64,000 nucleotides of DNA from positions 23,405,300 through 23,469,299 of the forward strand of contig NC_067204.1 in assembly GCF_026262505.1 (NCBI RefSeq), read 5' to 3'. The translations under genes were made by a program, and so were the position numbers. This DNA is from Trichomonas vaginalis G3. Taxonomy: Eukaryota; Parabasalia; Trichomonadida; Trichomonadidae. The notes beneath the pieces are model-generated. The model had not been told where the DNA came from. It made no database searches and saw only the letters and a program-made list of their open reading frames with translations. How positions within the stretch are numbered: the first letter of the stretch is position 1; each line of letters opens with the position of its first letter. This document shows, one piece after another, positions 53,185 to 62,607 of this stretch.

Positions 53185-53394
53185 ATGACCGAAGAAGTTG
53201 AAACGGTAGATTTGACACCACAAACAAAAAGTTCAGAACCATTGTCAAAACCTGTCAAAGAACTTACAGATGAAGAGAAAAATTCAATAATAGAAAGTGC
53301 CAGGTCTGGAAATACAAACCCTAACTATAAAGTCACTTTTCATAGAAATGGAACGGCTAGTATCTCAAAAAAAGAAACAGACTCTCACAAATAA
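53185..53394 (+). CDS. Element C 69-aa acidic peptide
   Basis: Acidic, Thr/Ser-rich N terminus, then KELTDEEKNSIIESAR, and a short beta-like TFHRNGTASISKK end. The same leader as the preceding gene is repeated before it, suggesting a duplicated promoter unit. Function is unknown. Confidence 0.5.
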   Translation: MTEEVETVDLTPQTKSSEPLSKPVKELTDEEKNSIIESARSGNTNPNYKVTFHRNGTASISKKETDSHK

Positions 53395-53429
53395 AATATT
53401 GAAGTCTGAAGGAGCTTTCGAGACAACAG

Positions 53430-53771
53430 ATGGAAAAAGTTTACTTCACTGACCAACAGTTCATTATAGAACATCTCATTGACTTAGAGTCGAAATATTC
53501 TAAACTTTACAACAAACACAAAAAGTTGAAAGGAAAACAAAAACAAATGGCATATGATATTTATGAAGATGTTGACGACACAACTGTTCCAGCAAGTGAA
53601 GTAAAGTCAGAGGAACCAAAAAGTGACGAAAAACCGATAGAAGAAGAAAAACCAAAAACTGAAGATAAACCAAAACCAAAGTTTAGTTTCCAAACTAAAC
53701 CAAGTCAACCTTCATTAGCTGGTATGGGTTGGCGTCAAAGACTTATGGCAGCAGGCGGTTATGCAAAGTAA
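53430..53771 (+). CDS. Element C 113-aa charged protein
   Basis: Helical Lys-rich N terminus, a long Glu/Lys/Pro middle (EEKPKTEDKPK) and a short basic C-terminal end (GWRQRLMAAGG). Disordered character. Function is unknown. Confidence 0.5.
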   Translation: MEKVYFTDQQFIIEHLIDLESKYSKLYNKHKKLKGKQKQMAYDIYEDVDDTTVPASEVKSEEPKSDEKPIEEEKPKTEDKPKPKFSFQTKPSQPSLAGMGWRQRLMAAGGYAK

Positions 53772-53803
53772 AGGAAAAAAATATTTTTTTATTTTTATAA
53801 AAA

Positions 53804-54034
53804 ATGCCCCCATATAGAATGGATAGAAAATCTGCTAGAATAAAAGCAGAGTTGCAAAGATATGGTTGGAGAGTTTCGAAGAAGTTTAAATATAAGAAGG
53901 GAAGACCCATAAAAGTCTATGACAAATTGTCTGGTCTTCGCTACGAAATGGACTTGGAAACAGCACGTGCAAATTATCCAAACAGACTAGAGAGGTTAGA
54001 GAGAACGTCTTATGGACATGCCTTTCGATGTTAG
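53804..54034 (+). CDS. Element C 76-aa basic protein
   Basis: Small, strongly basic (KKFKYKKGRPIK) with a folded-looking core. Its end overlaps the start of the polymerase gene by 23 bases in another frame, so the two are probably expressed together. It could be a DNA-binding partner or primer protein; this is inference from charge and overlap. Confidence 0.55.
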   Translation: MPPYRMDRKSARIKAELQRYGWRVSKKFKYKKGRPIKVYDKLSGLRYEMDLETARANYPNRLERLERTSYGHAFRC

Positions 54035-55952
54035 TGAACCTCAAGTTGAAGGACACGACGGCTTTGCCAGATTCTACTGGAAACATGACGAACAATTGCA
54101 TCCTTTGAGAAGGAAAAAAGGAAAAGGTGAAGACGCACATGTTCCCATGGAAAGAACAAGATATGCATATGAGAAGTACCGTGAAGTTAGAAGTCAAATT
54201 ACATCTGGTCGAACCTTTACAGTAAACTTTGACGAAGGAAAGAACAAAGAAGGCTTCATGGGTGTACTTGCTGCAATTCAAGACGGAAATAAGAAAGGAC
54301 ACAATCTCAGATTGACGATAACAGATTTGGATGGTCACATTTACTATGCACATGGCAATGTCACAACAGCCGCACAACTTCTTGACGCTTTCAAGACTAC
54401 AAAGAGAGAACAAATGTTTGACTCCGACTCAGACATTTTGAATGCAATTGAAGGAATTGCAAGCGTCAAGTTCGAATGGTACCAACCTAACCCTCAAGCA
54501 GTCAGACAACATGCTGGTTATTTCCCGTTCAGAAATAAGTCTGACATTGACTTGACAAGGTATGGAATTTACAATTCAATTGAAACAATTGTCAATGAAC
54601 CTTGTATTCTTACATGTCTCAGGAACTCTGGTCTTGTTACAGATGAGAAGATGAAGTATCTTGAGTCATGTGTGAAGACAAGGTACATTCTTAGAGGTCA
54701 ATTGACAAAAATTGCACCGTTGGCAAATGTGAATATCCGAGTCAACATTCCGACTGAGAAAGGTTCTTCACATGACGACTATGTTGTTGACTTCAAATTG
54801 CCATGGTTGAAGATTGTAATTGTCCACAACCACTTCATGTTGAACGAAAGTCTTACAAACCCATTGTTCGGAAAAGGCAAGTGCAACATTGTCAGAGCTG
54901 TTAACATTCTTTTCGAGAAAGGTTTGTTGGAACCAATTCCAGATGACAAGCTGACAGAAACTTTTGTACCAAAAGACGAAACAAACTTTTCATTGTTAGC
55001 AAGACCAAAAGTTGTTCCAGACAAAGTTCTAGCACAAAAGAAGTACACAGTTCCAAAAGGAGTTGGATTGTTCGGATACCAACCTGAACCAGAAGAACTT
55101 CCAATGAGGTTGCAAGAACTTCAAGATGCTATAAACAAACTTCCATTGAGACATCCAATTGACGTCAAATTGTATTGGAGAGCATCTGAGTTAGGTCAGA
55201 AGGTTTTATATGAAACAGGTTGCTTCGACGATGTTTATGAGATAACAGGAGAAGTTTCTCAGAAGATAAGAGACTCACTTGAATTTCCACAAACTGGGCC
55301 GATTGGTTGCGACAAGTTCGACTCAAACGAAAAGATATACTATGTCGACCTTAACGCTGCATACATGAGGTTTGTCCAATATATTCCGACTGGAATTCCA
55401 AACGAAGATGGTGAGTTCCCGGGAAGGAACTATACAGTTGGAAAGTCATACAACAACGTTGATATTAGGAAAGCTTCAAACCCCAAACTTGCAATGACAC
55501 TCAAATTGCTTATGAATTCGACATGGGGATATTCCATTAAAAAACCTCAAAAGATGAAGAGTAAACATTATGAGAAGGTCGACAACTTTGTAGAAAGGTT
55601 TTCTCCTTTTGTTTTGAAGTACGAGTTCACTCAAGGTCAAAATGGCTTAGTAACCACATTAAAATCTATTGTCGAACATTGGTCTTACCCTCAGTTCGCA
55701 AAGGCAGTCCTTGACAACTACAACAAATTCTTCTCCGAAGTCAAATCCAAAGTTGTGGTTTACTATGAGAACATTGACGCACTCATGACGAACGAAGAAG
55801 GATACAACAAACTCATTGAAATGGGAATGGTCGGTGAAAAGATGGGCTGTTTTAAGCTAGATAAGGTATTTTCCGAAGTTCATGTCCTCTCCAAGCGTAA
55901 GTACTGGGGCATACTTGAAGACGGCACAGAAATAAAACATTGCATGAAGTAA
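54012..55952 (+). CDS. Element C family-B DNA polymerase-like protein, 646 aa
   Basis: The C-terminal half shows family-B polymerase-like blocks (YYVDLNAAYM, then LLMNSTWGYS, then a late palm block). The N-terminal half is unlike that of A and B, with no evident exonuclease block or HNH-like module. It is therefore a separate lineage of element polymerase. Higher GC and different codon use from A and B also set this gene apart. It would be the replicase of C if active. The frame is open. Confidence 0.65.
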   Translation: MDMPFDVSEPQVEGHDGFARFYWKHDEQLHPLRRKKGKGEDAHVPMERTRYAYEKYREVRSQITSGRTFTVNFDEGKNKEGFMGVLAAIQDGNKKGHNLRLTITDLDGHIYYAHGNVTTAAQLLDAFKTTKREQMFDSDSDILNAIEGIASVKFEWYQPNPQAVRQHAGYFPFRNKSDIDLTRYGIYNSIETIVNEPCILTCLRNSGLVTDEKMKYLESCVKTRYILRGQLTKIAPLANVNIRVNIPTEKGSSHDDYVVDFKLPWLKIVIVHNHFMLNESLTNPLFGKGKCNIVRAVNILFEKGLLEPIPDDKLTETFVPKDETNFSLLARPKVVPDKVLAQKKYTVPKGVGLFGYQPEPEELPMRLQELQDAINKLPLRHPIDVKLYWRASELGQKVLYETGCFDDVYEITGEVSQKIRDSLEFPQTGPIGCDKFDSNEKIYYVDLNAAYMRFVQYIPTGIPNEDGEFPGRNYTVGKSYNNVDIRKASNPKLAMTLKLLMNSTWGYSIKKPQKMKSKHYEKVDNFVERFSPFVLKYEFTQGQNGLVTTLKSIVEHWSYPQFAKAVLDNYNKFFSEVKSKVVVYYENIDALMTNEEGYNKLIEMGMVGEKMGCFKLDKVFSEVHVLSKRKYWGILEDGTEIKHCMK

Positions 55953-56006
55953 AACATTGCATGAAGTAAAAACGTTTTTAAAACAGTATATTTTTACATA
56001 TATTAA

Positions 56007-56864
56007 ATGCTTCAGGTTGAAAAACAAAGAACAAAAGTAGCAGATACAAAACCGTTAGACTATATCTTTACAAATGCTGGTAGGAATATTTCAGATGAAG
56101 AAATTTCATCCGGAGCTTACAGGTTTGACTATCCAATTCGTTGGCTTCAAAGTCCTTCAGATGCAAAGGCAATAGGATTTAGAAGAGTTTTGTTTTCAAA
56201 TAGAACTAACGCGTTTATGTTCGCAGTATATTTTCATGGGCAGTATAAAGGTTCTGATGGTCTACTAGACAAATTTGATGAAATGAGAATCTTTACAGTT
56301 CGTTCAGACGAAAGTCTTGAGAAAACTCTAAATGACTTTCAAACTCAAATGAACAAATACTATTGGGAATTTCAAGAAAAATACGACTCTTTACTAAATG
56401 GAACATACTATCTGAAACTAGAATATGACAAGATGAACTCCACCGTTTCATTTCAAAAGATTGAAATTAACCCTCCAAGAGATACAGAGTTTTTATTTTG
56501 GAAAGTAGACAAACGTTCTTGGGCACAATTTCTTCGGTTACTAAACCAGAACGAACCATTACCACCAGATGGTCCATTTCAATTTATACCTCCACCAGCA
56601 GATTTGACAGTTTATAGAAACGTGTTTGACCCTCAAAATGTTATGTGCCATGCAAGTTTCAGTTCAAGCAACAATAGTTTTCTATCTATCGGTAAGGACT
56701 TTTATGACTTTGCTTCTAAATTCTACGAACCACCTAGTAACAGTTTCTCTGACTTTCAAGTTTGGTTCACAACAAACGGTGTGCAGCATATTATACCATT
56801 GTACTATGACTTTTATCTCGAATTGTCTTTCATATACAACTACGGAAAAGTGCTGAAAAAGTGA
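56007..56864 (+). CDS. Element C conserved protein, paralogue 2, 285 aa
   Basis: Paralogue of 49581-50429, in the opposite orientation, about 40 percent alike by eye. It shares KPLD, RFDY-RWL, KAIGFRR, HASFS and SDFQVWFTT. It ends just before the cassette-boundary arm at 56879. No family is recognised; a virion role is possible. Confidence 0.6.
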   Translation: MLQVEKQRTKVADTKPLDYIFTNAGRNISDEEISSGAYRFDYPIRWLQSPSDAKAIGFRRVLFSNRTNAFMFAVYFHGQYKGSDGLLDKFDEMRIFTVRSDESLEKTLNDFQTQMNKYYWEFQEKYDSLLNGTYYLKLEYDKMNSTVSFQKIEINPPRDTEFLFWKVDKRSWAQFLRLLNQNEPLPPDGPFQFIPPPADLTVYRNVFDPQNVMCHASFSSSNNSFLSIGKDFYDFASKFYEPPSNSFSDFQVWFTTNGVQHIIPLYYDFYLELSFIYNYGKVLKK

Positions 56865-56878
56865 GTTAAAATGAGATG

Positions 56879-57058
56879 TTTAGGGTAGATGGTTTTTAGG
56901 TGTCACCAGGTCACTCGGTCACTCGGTCCCTCGGTTAAACGAACTTCTCTGAAAAAATGAGACAACATGACATTTAGACAACAACACAGGAAATAAACTT
57001 CATCGTAAATGTTTTGTCAAAACTTCTTCATCGTAAATGTTTTGTCACCCGTTGAATT
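56879..57058 (+). repeat. Cassette-boundary inverted repeat of C, left arm
   Basis: Starts TTTAGGGTAGATGG, then a GTCACC and GGTCACTC cluster, GACAACATGACATTTAGACA and two TCGTAAATGTTTTGTCA units. The reverse complement matches 58440-58673. The core is the same as the repeat that brackets cargo in A and fills the locus in B. Confidence 0.88.
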
Positions 57059-57208
57059 TTGTATAAAAACCAACCGGCGGAAAACAGCGGGTTGCTATAT
57101 TCTTCACAAAATGCTTGTTTTGAGGTCGAGCCACTTTTGGCTCCATCGTATTCTTTCACCCGTTGAATTTTCATGAGTTTTGGTCTGAATTCAATAAAAA
57201 TATTTTTT

Positions 57209-57258
57209 AGGTGAAGAGGTGAGATCTCACCTGTTTTCTCACCTCTTTTCTCACCTCT
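57209..57258 (+). repeat. Inner inverted repeat of the C cassette, left
   Basis: Contains the palindrome AGGTGAGATCTCACCT followed by two TTTTCTCACCTC units. It is mirrored by 58366-58412, with a partial copy at 58257-58296. It forms a second bracket inside the outer arms. Confidence 0.88.
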
Positions 57259-57339
57259 TGAATTTTCATGAATTTCCTTAAGATAAAAAATATATTTTAG
57301 TTTTTTTAAAAAAATATTTTTTATTTTTATTGTAAGAAC

Positions 57340-58254
57340 ATGTTAGCAACAACAGCACCAAACTCGTTAGTCATGAACCCAACTTCAATGTTAGTAGAAA
57401 TGAAAAGCTTCATTCCTTCTTCATATACTTTCGAAACAGAAATCCAGAAGATAAAGCAGGAACTTCTCCAAGGAGATTTAGACTGCACTGCAAAAGATGA
57501 AACAAATGAAGAATATCTTTATGAAATGCAAGATATTATTGACCATCTACCTAAACTTCCTGAAATACAACAACAAAAGCTCACTATTCCAGAATTCGAT
57601 GAAATAGAAGTCAAAGCAACTGACTCAGTAGAAATAAAGAAGTTCATACGTAAGGTAAACTATGAGTTTCTTGGATTTCATTGCAACCACAAAGTCATGG
57701 ACAAAGACTGCGACATGTTATATAAGAACATCTCTGACATATATAAATCTGAAGAATTTAAGACCTACGACAACTTTGTTTCGTTAGTTGCAAAATGTGT
57801 ATGGCAGATAAGAGATAAAGATAGAAGAGGTAAAGTATGGAACGAACAGATAAAACCAGCAACTTTTGAGTTAAAGAAAACCATTGACGCCTTAGTTGTT
57901 CTAGCAGGTCAAATTTCAATGTACAATGCTAAAATGAACCCACAATGTTCAAAATGTAAAGCAGCAATGAGGAAATATAACTACTCCGTCAAAGAGATAG
58001 AACGTATGCGAAACGACTATGCTGACTTAAAGAAAGAAGCAGAGAAACCAGCAGAAGATAAAATGGACATGTTGACATTTCTGAACAAAAACTATCCAAC
58101 TGCTGACGATTTCCTTCTTTCAGATGTCAAGAAGAAATATAAAGAAACCTTCGGCATTGTTAAAACATTCGATATCCTCAGCGAAGAAATAGAAGCTACG
58201 AAACTGTTTAGGATTTCAAATATACATCGTACAATTCATGTAAGACGCTTGTGA
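57340..58254 (+). CDS. Element C cassette gene, 304 aa
   Basis: A helical, charged protein with a Cys/His scatter (GFHCNHKV, NPQCSKCKAAM) that may bind zinc, and a C-terminal stretch (FLLSDVKKKYKETFG) resembling a winged-helix-like ending. No family is recognised. It lies alone between two nested inverted repeats and has the TTATTTTTATTGTAAGAAC leader. Because the same boundary repeat brackets KilA-N and primase genes in A, this is probably accessory cargo. The frame is open. Confidence 0.6.
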   Translation: MLATTAPNSLVMNPTSMLVEMKSFIPSSYTFETEIQKIKQELLQGDLDCTAKDETNEEYLYEMQDIIDHLPKLPEIQQQKLTIPEFDEIEVKATDSVEIKKFIRKVNYEFLGFHCNHKVMDKDCDMLYKNISDIYKSEEFKTYDNFVSLVAKCVWQIRDKDRRGKVWNEQIKPATFELKKTIDALVVLAGQISMYNAKMNPQCSKCKAAMRKYNYSVKEIERMRNDYADLKKEAEKPAEDKMDMLTFLNKNYPTADDFLLSDVKKKYKETFGIVKTFDILSEEIEATKLFRISNIHRTIHVRRL

Positions 58255-58256
58255 AA

Positions 58257-58412
58257 AAGAGGTGAGAAAAGAGGTGAGATCTCACCTCTTCACCTAAAAT
58301 ATATTTTTATTGAATTCTGAGTAAAATGGCATATGGAACACGTACTTTTTCAGTAAGGACATATGGGGTGAGAAAAGAGGTGAGAAAACAGGTGAGATCT
58401 CACCTCTTCACC
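58257..58412 (-). repeat. Inner inverted repeat of the C cassette, right (two copies)
   Basis: 58257-58296 and 58366-58412 both contain the AGGTGAGATCTCACCT palindrome or its extended form. The first copy starts right at the stop codon of the 304-aa gene. A 29-codon frame from 58326 runs into the second copy and looks like a remnant. Confidence 0.82.
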
Positions 58413-58439
58413 TAAAATATATTTTTGTCTGATTTACGC

Positions 58440-58673
58440 TCATTGACGATGAAATCATGACAAAACATTTACGAAGAAGTCTTGACAAAACATATACGAT
58501 GAAATCATGACAAAACATATACGAAGAAGTTTTGACAAAACATTTACGAAGAAGTCTATTTCCTGTGTTGTTGTCAAAATGTCATGTTGTCACACTTTTT
58601 CAGAGAAGTTCATTTAACCGAGTGACCGAGTGACCGAGCGACCTGGTGACACCTAAAAACCATCTACCCTAAA
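58440..58673 (-). repeat. Cassette-boundary inverted repeat of C, right arm
   Basis: Mirror of 56879-57058. It includes four 25-bp tandem units (GACAAAACATTTACGAAGAA type) at 58459-58557, against two in the left arm, so the arms have changed copy number since they arose. Confidence 0.88.
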
Positions 58674-58689
58674 ATATATTTTTGCTGAA

Positions 58690-58925
58690 AAAATGACCAA
58701 AAATCATGATATAACTGTATTTTTTTGACGAAGAGAACTTTGACACTTCGTCAAAAAACTCATGAAAATCGTAAAAAAACTCATGAAAATCGTAAAAAAT
58801 TGCGAGTACGTAAGAAATCTTACTCGCCAAAACTCTATGAAAATCGTGAAAAAATGACCAAATTTCATGATATAACTGTATTTTTTTTACGAAGAGAACT
58901 TTGACACTTCGTCAAAAAAATCCCT
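58690..58925. repeat. Compound repeat with duplicated stem-loop
   Basis: Two direct copies, about 58692-58759 and 58852-58918, each with CATGATATAACTGTATTTTT, a TGACGAAG/CTTCGTCA stem and GAGAACTTTGACA. Between them are three ATGAAAATCGT-type units. No coding frame is present. It lies upstream of the next gene and may be regulatory. Confidence 0.75.
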
Positions 58926-59550
58926 GAAATCATGAATTTCCTTAAGATAGAAAAATTAAAGTTAGTTTTTTTTAAAATATTTTTTTTTATTTTGTATGTA
59001 AGAACAGAAAATGACAAACACTGAGTTTGAAACAGTTAAAAAGATAGACAATGAGACCAAAGTGGTTAGAATAGGTGATTTAAACGTAAGATACTCAAAG
59101 AAATACAAAAAATATTCTTTGTCAGACATTTTAACACTATCTGGAAAGAAAACATCCCACGACTGGGTTAGAAATGCTTCAACTCAGAAAATTTTGACAA
59201 GAAATCCTGAGCTGATGATATCGGTAAGATTCTATGGAACAAGAGCATATCTTATAGACAAAAGTCTTATACCAGTAGTTTTGTTCTGGATTGACCCAGT
59301 TGTTGGATATAATTTCATAACATATGGTTCATTCGATACTGAACGTTGCAGTGAGGGCTTACTTTACATCGTTCAGAAACCGAAGGACTTCAATACAAAG
59401 AGATATAAGATAGGAAGAACATATAATATAACTCAAAGATATGACAGTATAGTCAATAGAGTCAAGGTTGCGTTTGTTAACGATATGAGAGCTGCTGAAA
59501 CAGAACTACTTGAAAAGTTTGAGAAAATGTATGGTGCTCCCACGAAAGGT

Positions 59551-59558
59551 AAAGAAAC
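59551..59558. repeat. Target-site duplication of the 3.9-kb transposon, left
   Basis: AAAGAAAC, repeated at 63441-63448. A ninth matching base is possible if one terminal base is counted as target. Confidence 0.85.
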
Positions 59559-60746
59559 GAGATATAAAAATTGCTCACATTTGCTCACATTTTGGCACTT
59601 TTTTTGTACGTTTGTCAAAAAATTGTGAGGAAGATCTCACAAAAATAGTCAAAATGTGAGCAAATTTTGAGAAGTGCTCACATTTTGACATACGATTATT
59701 TTCATACGTTTTTTTGATGAATTCTAATAAAACTTCATTACCACTTTCAGAACGAAGCGTAACTTTTCAGCACGTAACGCTCTATCATGTGTAGTGACAT
59801 ATTATTCAAAAAAACTCAGATTGCTTATCTTATAATAACAATTTCATTAGAAAAAATGCACGATTTCACGCTAAAACTTTGAAGCAATTCTTAAATTCGG
59901 ATAAAAAATCGATATGTATTACACTTTAAACTTCAAAAAATGGTTCAAAATTTAGACTTAGTTTATCTTAACAATATAGCAGATTTTAAGCCGAACAAGT
60001 AGGAGTAATAGAAATAGCTCTTGAAAATAATTACAATTAGTAATATGTAAGTCAAAGTTCGAGTATTCTAATAAATAAACGTTCCGGATTTTCTTTACTA
60101 CAAGAATCAATACTTAATATATAGAAGCAACAGTAAAAACTTATTAGAGATTCAAAAAGAAAGTTGACTAAAGAGAATCTTTTTATATAAGTAATTTTAT
60201 TTTTTTGAAATACGAGATCGAATAAACATGTATTTTATTTTATTACTATAATAATACGTTTTTACATAGTAAGAAAGTTTAGAGACTGAAATGAAATTAA
60301 AAATTGAGAAAAAAATAAAGCTTTTCTATAAAAATTCATATTAATATATAGTATAATGATATTACAATTTATTGATCAAATAAAAAGAATATTTGTTGAA
60401 TAATTTCTGTTCAAATTAAAAGTTCTTCAACTTACGGTAAATCTATCTGCCTTAAAAAGTATTACGATATTATGCAAAGTCAATTTTCTCCAAAAAAATA
60501 TTTGAAGATGATACTTTAAGTATACCAAAAATACAAGAATTTTGAGAGAACTCAATGAATTTTTGTGAAGGTGGAGTTAAATTGAGAAGATTTTTGGTCA
60601 GAGAAAAACAAAAATTACTATCTGATAAAATGGTATTAAAATGAAAAAAGTTTAAACAAAGGAAATGAAGAATTTATATTATATTAGAATTTAAAGAGTA
60701 AATATAAAAGATTGAAAGAAAGAATAATAATAGGATTCTTGAATGC

Positions 60747-60938
60747 AACATTTGGAATGATGTTTCCAGTTGTAGATGTGTTAAGCAAAGAGAGATAATG
60801 ATAGTTTCTTGAGTTTTGAGTTAAGCTTGTTGTAGATGAGAGAGAAATTTTGACGAGACTGAGGAACTTCATTTGGAATGATGTTTCCAGTTGTAGATGT
60901 GTTAAGCAAAGAGAGATAATGATAGTTTCTTGAGTTTT
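60747..60938 (+). repeat. Tandem repeat, period 121 bp, two partial copies
   Basis: TTTGGAATGATGTTTCCAGT begins at 60751 and again at 60872. About 70 bases repeat, to TTTCTTGAGTTTT, with about 50 non-repeated bases between. It lies between the left arm and the nested element. Confidence 0.88.
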
Positions 60939-61026
60939 TGCAATTAACCATCCTCAATGACTATTGTTTTAATATAATTTTTAAATTTTTTAAAACTGAC
61001 ATTTTAGTTGTATATTTTTTCTAACA

Positions 61027-62607
61027 AAGGTACATTCACTAGGCGATAACAGTAAAATGGGATGAAAATATGATAAATAGCATCCCTATATAGTGCCAAA
61101 CAATATTTATACGGGCCAAAAAAATTGGCTAGAGATTTGGCGAGTTATAAAACTTAGAAAATTGAGAGGGATTTTTATTTTTGAATTTTTTTTGGAAAGT
61201 TAAAATTGCGATTAAAAATCGATTTCCAGGAGAACTAAGCATCTCATCATATATTTAAATCGATAAAAATATTAAATAATAGTTGAATAGTATAACAACG
61301 TGAAATTATGGCTGAATCTACAGAAAAAATGAACATATTTGACATTTTTGAAAATTCATACGTTAGATGGTGACAGACTCATAAACTATACTTTAGCTAA
61401 GATTGATATATGGTTTCAACAACACATGGTTAAAATTGTAAAAATATTTTAGATTTCAAAAAGATATATATGGTAATATAATGGAACAAAGTCAACAAAT
61501 AGCATGTTAAATATGTTATAATTAACTTTTTATTAGATCCAATAGTAGATATCGAATGGTTTCCAGCTTTATGGTTAAATATTTTCTTTTCGAGCTTCTC
61601 TTTAACTGTTGTATTAAGGTTGTAAATTTTTGATGCTAGAAACTATGGAATCTTCTTTGCTGCTGCATTTTTCTTGAGAGTTCTTGCAATTTCGAATAGA
61701 TCTGCGCATTGTATGAAATTGAGGCTTTAAAATATCTTGAAAACAGAATAGGACTGCTTTTCCAAAGGAATGCTTACTTGTAAATCAGAGAGTTTCAAAA
61801 TTGAGAGCAAGATTATCATCATAACTTTCGATTTTGCTGCGAAAAAGGAAGACAAGTAATTAACAAATCATTTACTGTTGTTCATCAAAAGAAGAAAACT
61901 TTGATAACAACTAATGATGATAAAATCAAGCTATCTTTTAATATTTTAAATTGATAAGACATTCAAAATATTTGAATGGTTTAAAATATTTTCTTTTAAT
62001 TTCTATAAGATATTATCATGATTATATAATAAAATTTAAATTTTTATTCAAAAAGGCAATATTTCAAACTTTTAATTTCAAAAATCTTAATTCTGCAATA
62101 AGTGTATTTAATTGTAGCAAATTTAATGATCCTTCGTCATGCTTAGCAATTTGGAACTCATAAATTAATGATTTCTTCAAGTAAAATTCTGCATTATTTC
62201 AAAAGTCAATAATTCTCTAGTAACTTTTCTTCAAACCCTAACCATTATATTATATGTATAATGGAGAATAATTGCAAAGAAAGATAGCCGAATTTACTGG
62301 GTAGTTCTTGTGATGCGAAATAATTGCAAATTAACACATAGTTTTAACAGCATCAATCTCTTTTTGCTCTCATTTAAATGCATTCGCACACTTTAATTTT
62401 GAAATATAAGAGTTTTGGAAATTATCAAATTTATCTGCTCAAATACTATAGATCTTCATAAGTGTTAATAGAATCACCAGCCTTACATATAGTGTTTAAT
62501 ATAATGATGCACATCATACTGGGATTTATTCCTTATTCATCTAGTTATTATAAGATTTACAACCCCATGAAAATTTAAAATTTTGTCAAAAATAGTGAAT
62601 GTACCTT
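61027..62607. mobile_element. Nested short-repeat DNA transposon
   Basis: 1581 bp bounded by 15-bp inverted repeats (AAGGTACATTCACTA at 61027-61041, mirrored at 62593-62607) and a 10-bp duplication TTTTCTAACA (61017-61026 and 62608-62617). The 9-11 bp duplication fits Mutator-like elements. No long coding frame; the largest is 70 codons and looks spurious. It inserted into the centre of the long-arm transposon, so it is the youngest of three layers or was carried along with it. Confidence 0.78.

Noticed and set aside
58459-58557. CRISPR array from 25-bp repeats
   Set aside because: The units are directly adjacent with no spacers; it is a simple tandem repeat.
60684-60872. 62-codon reverse-strand gene
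   Set aside because: It runs across the 121-bp tandem duplication and has low-complexity Ser/Leu/Asn content.
61951-62163. 70-codon gene in the nested transposon
   Set aside because: AT-driven composition (Phe, Ile, Asn, Lys), no leader and no family; probably chance.
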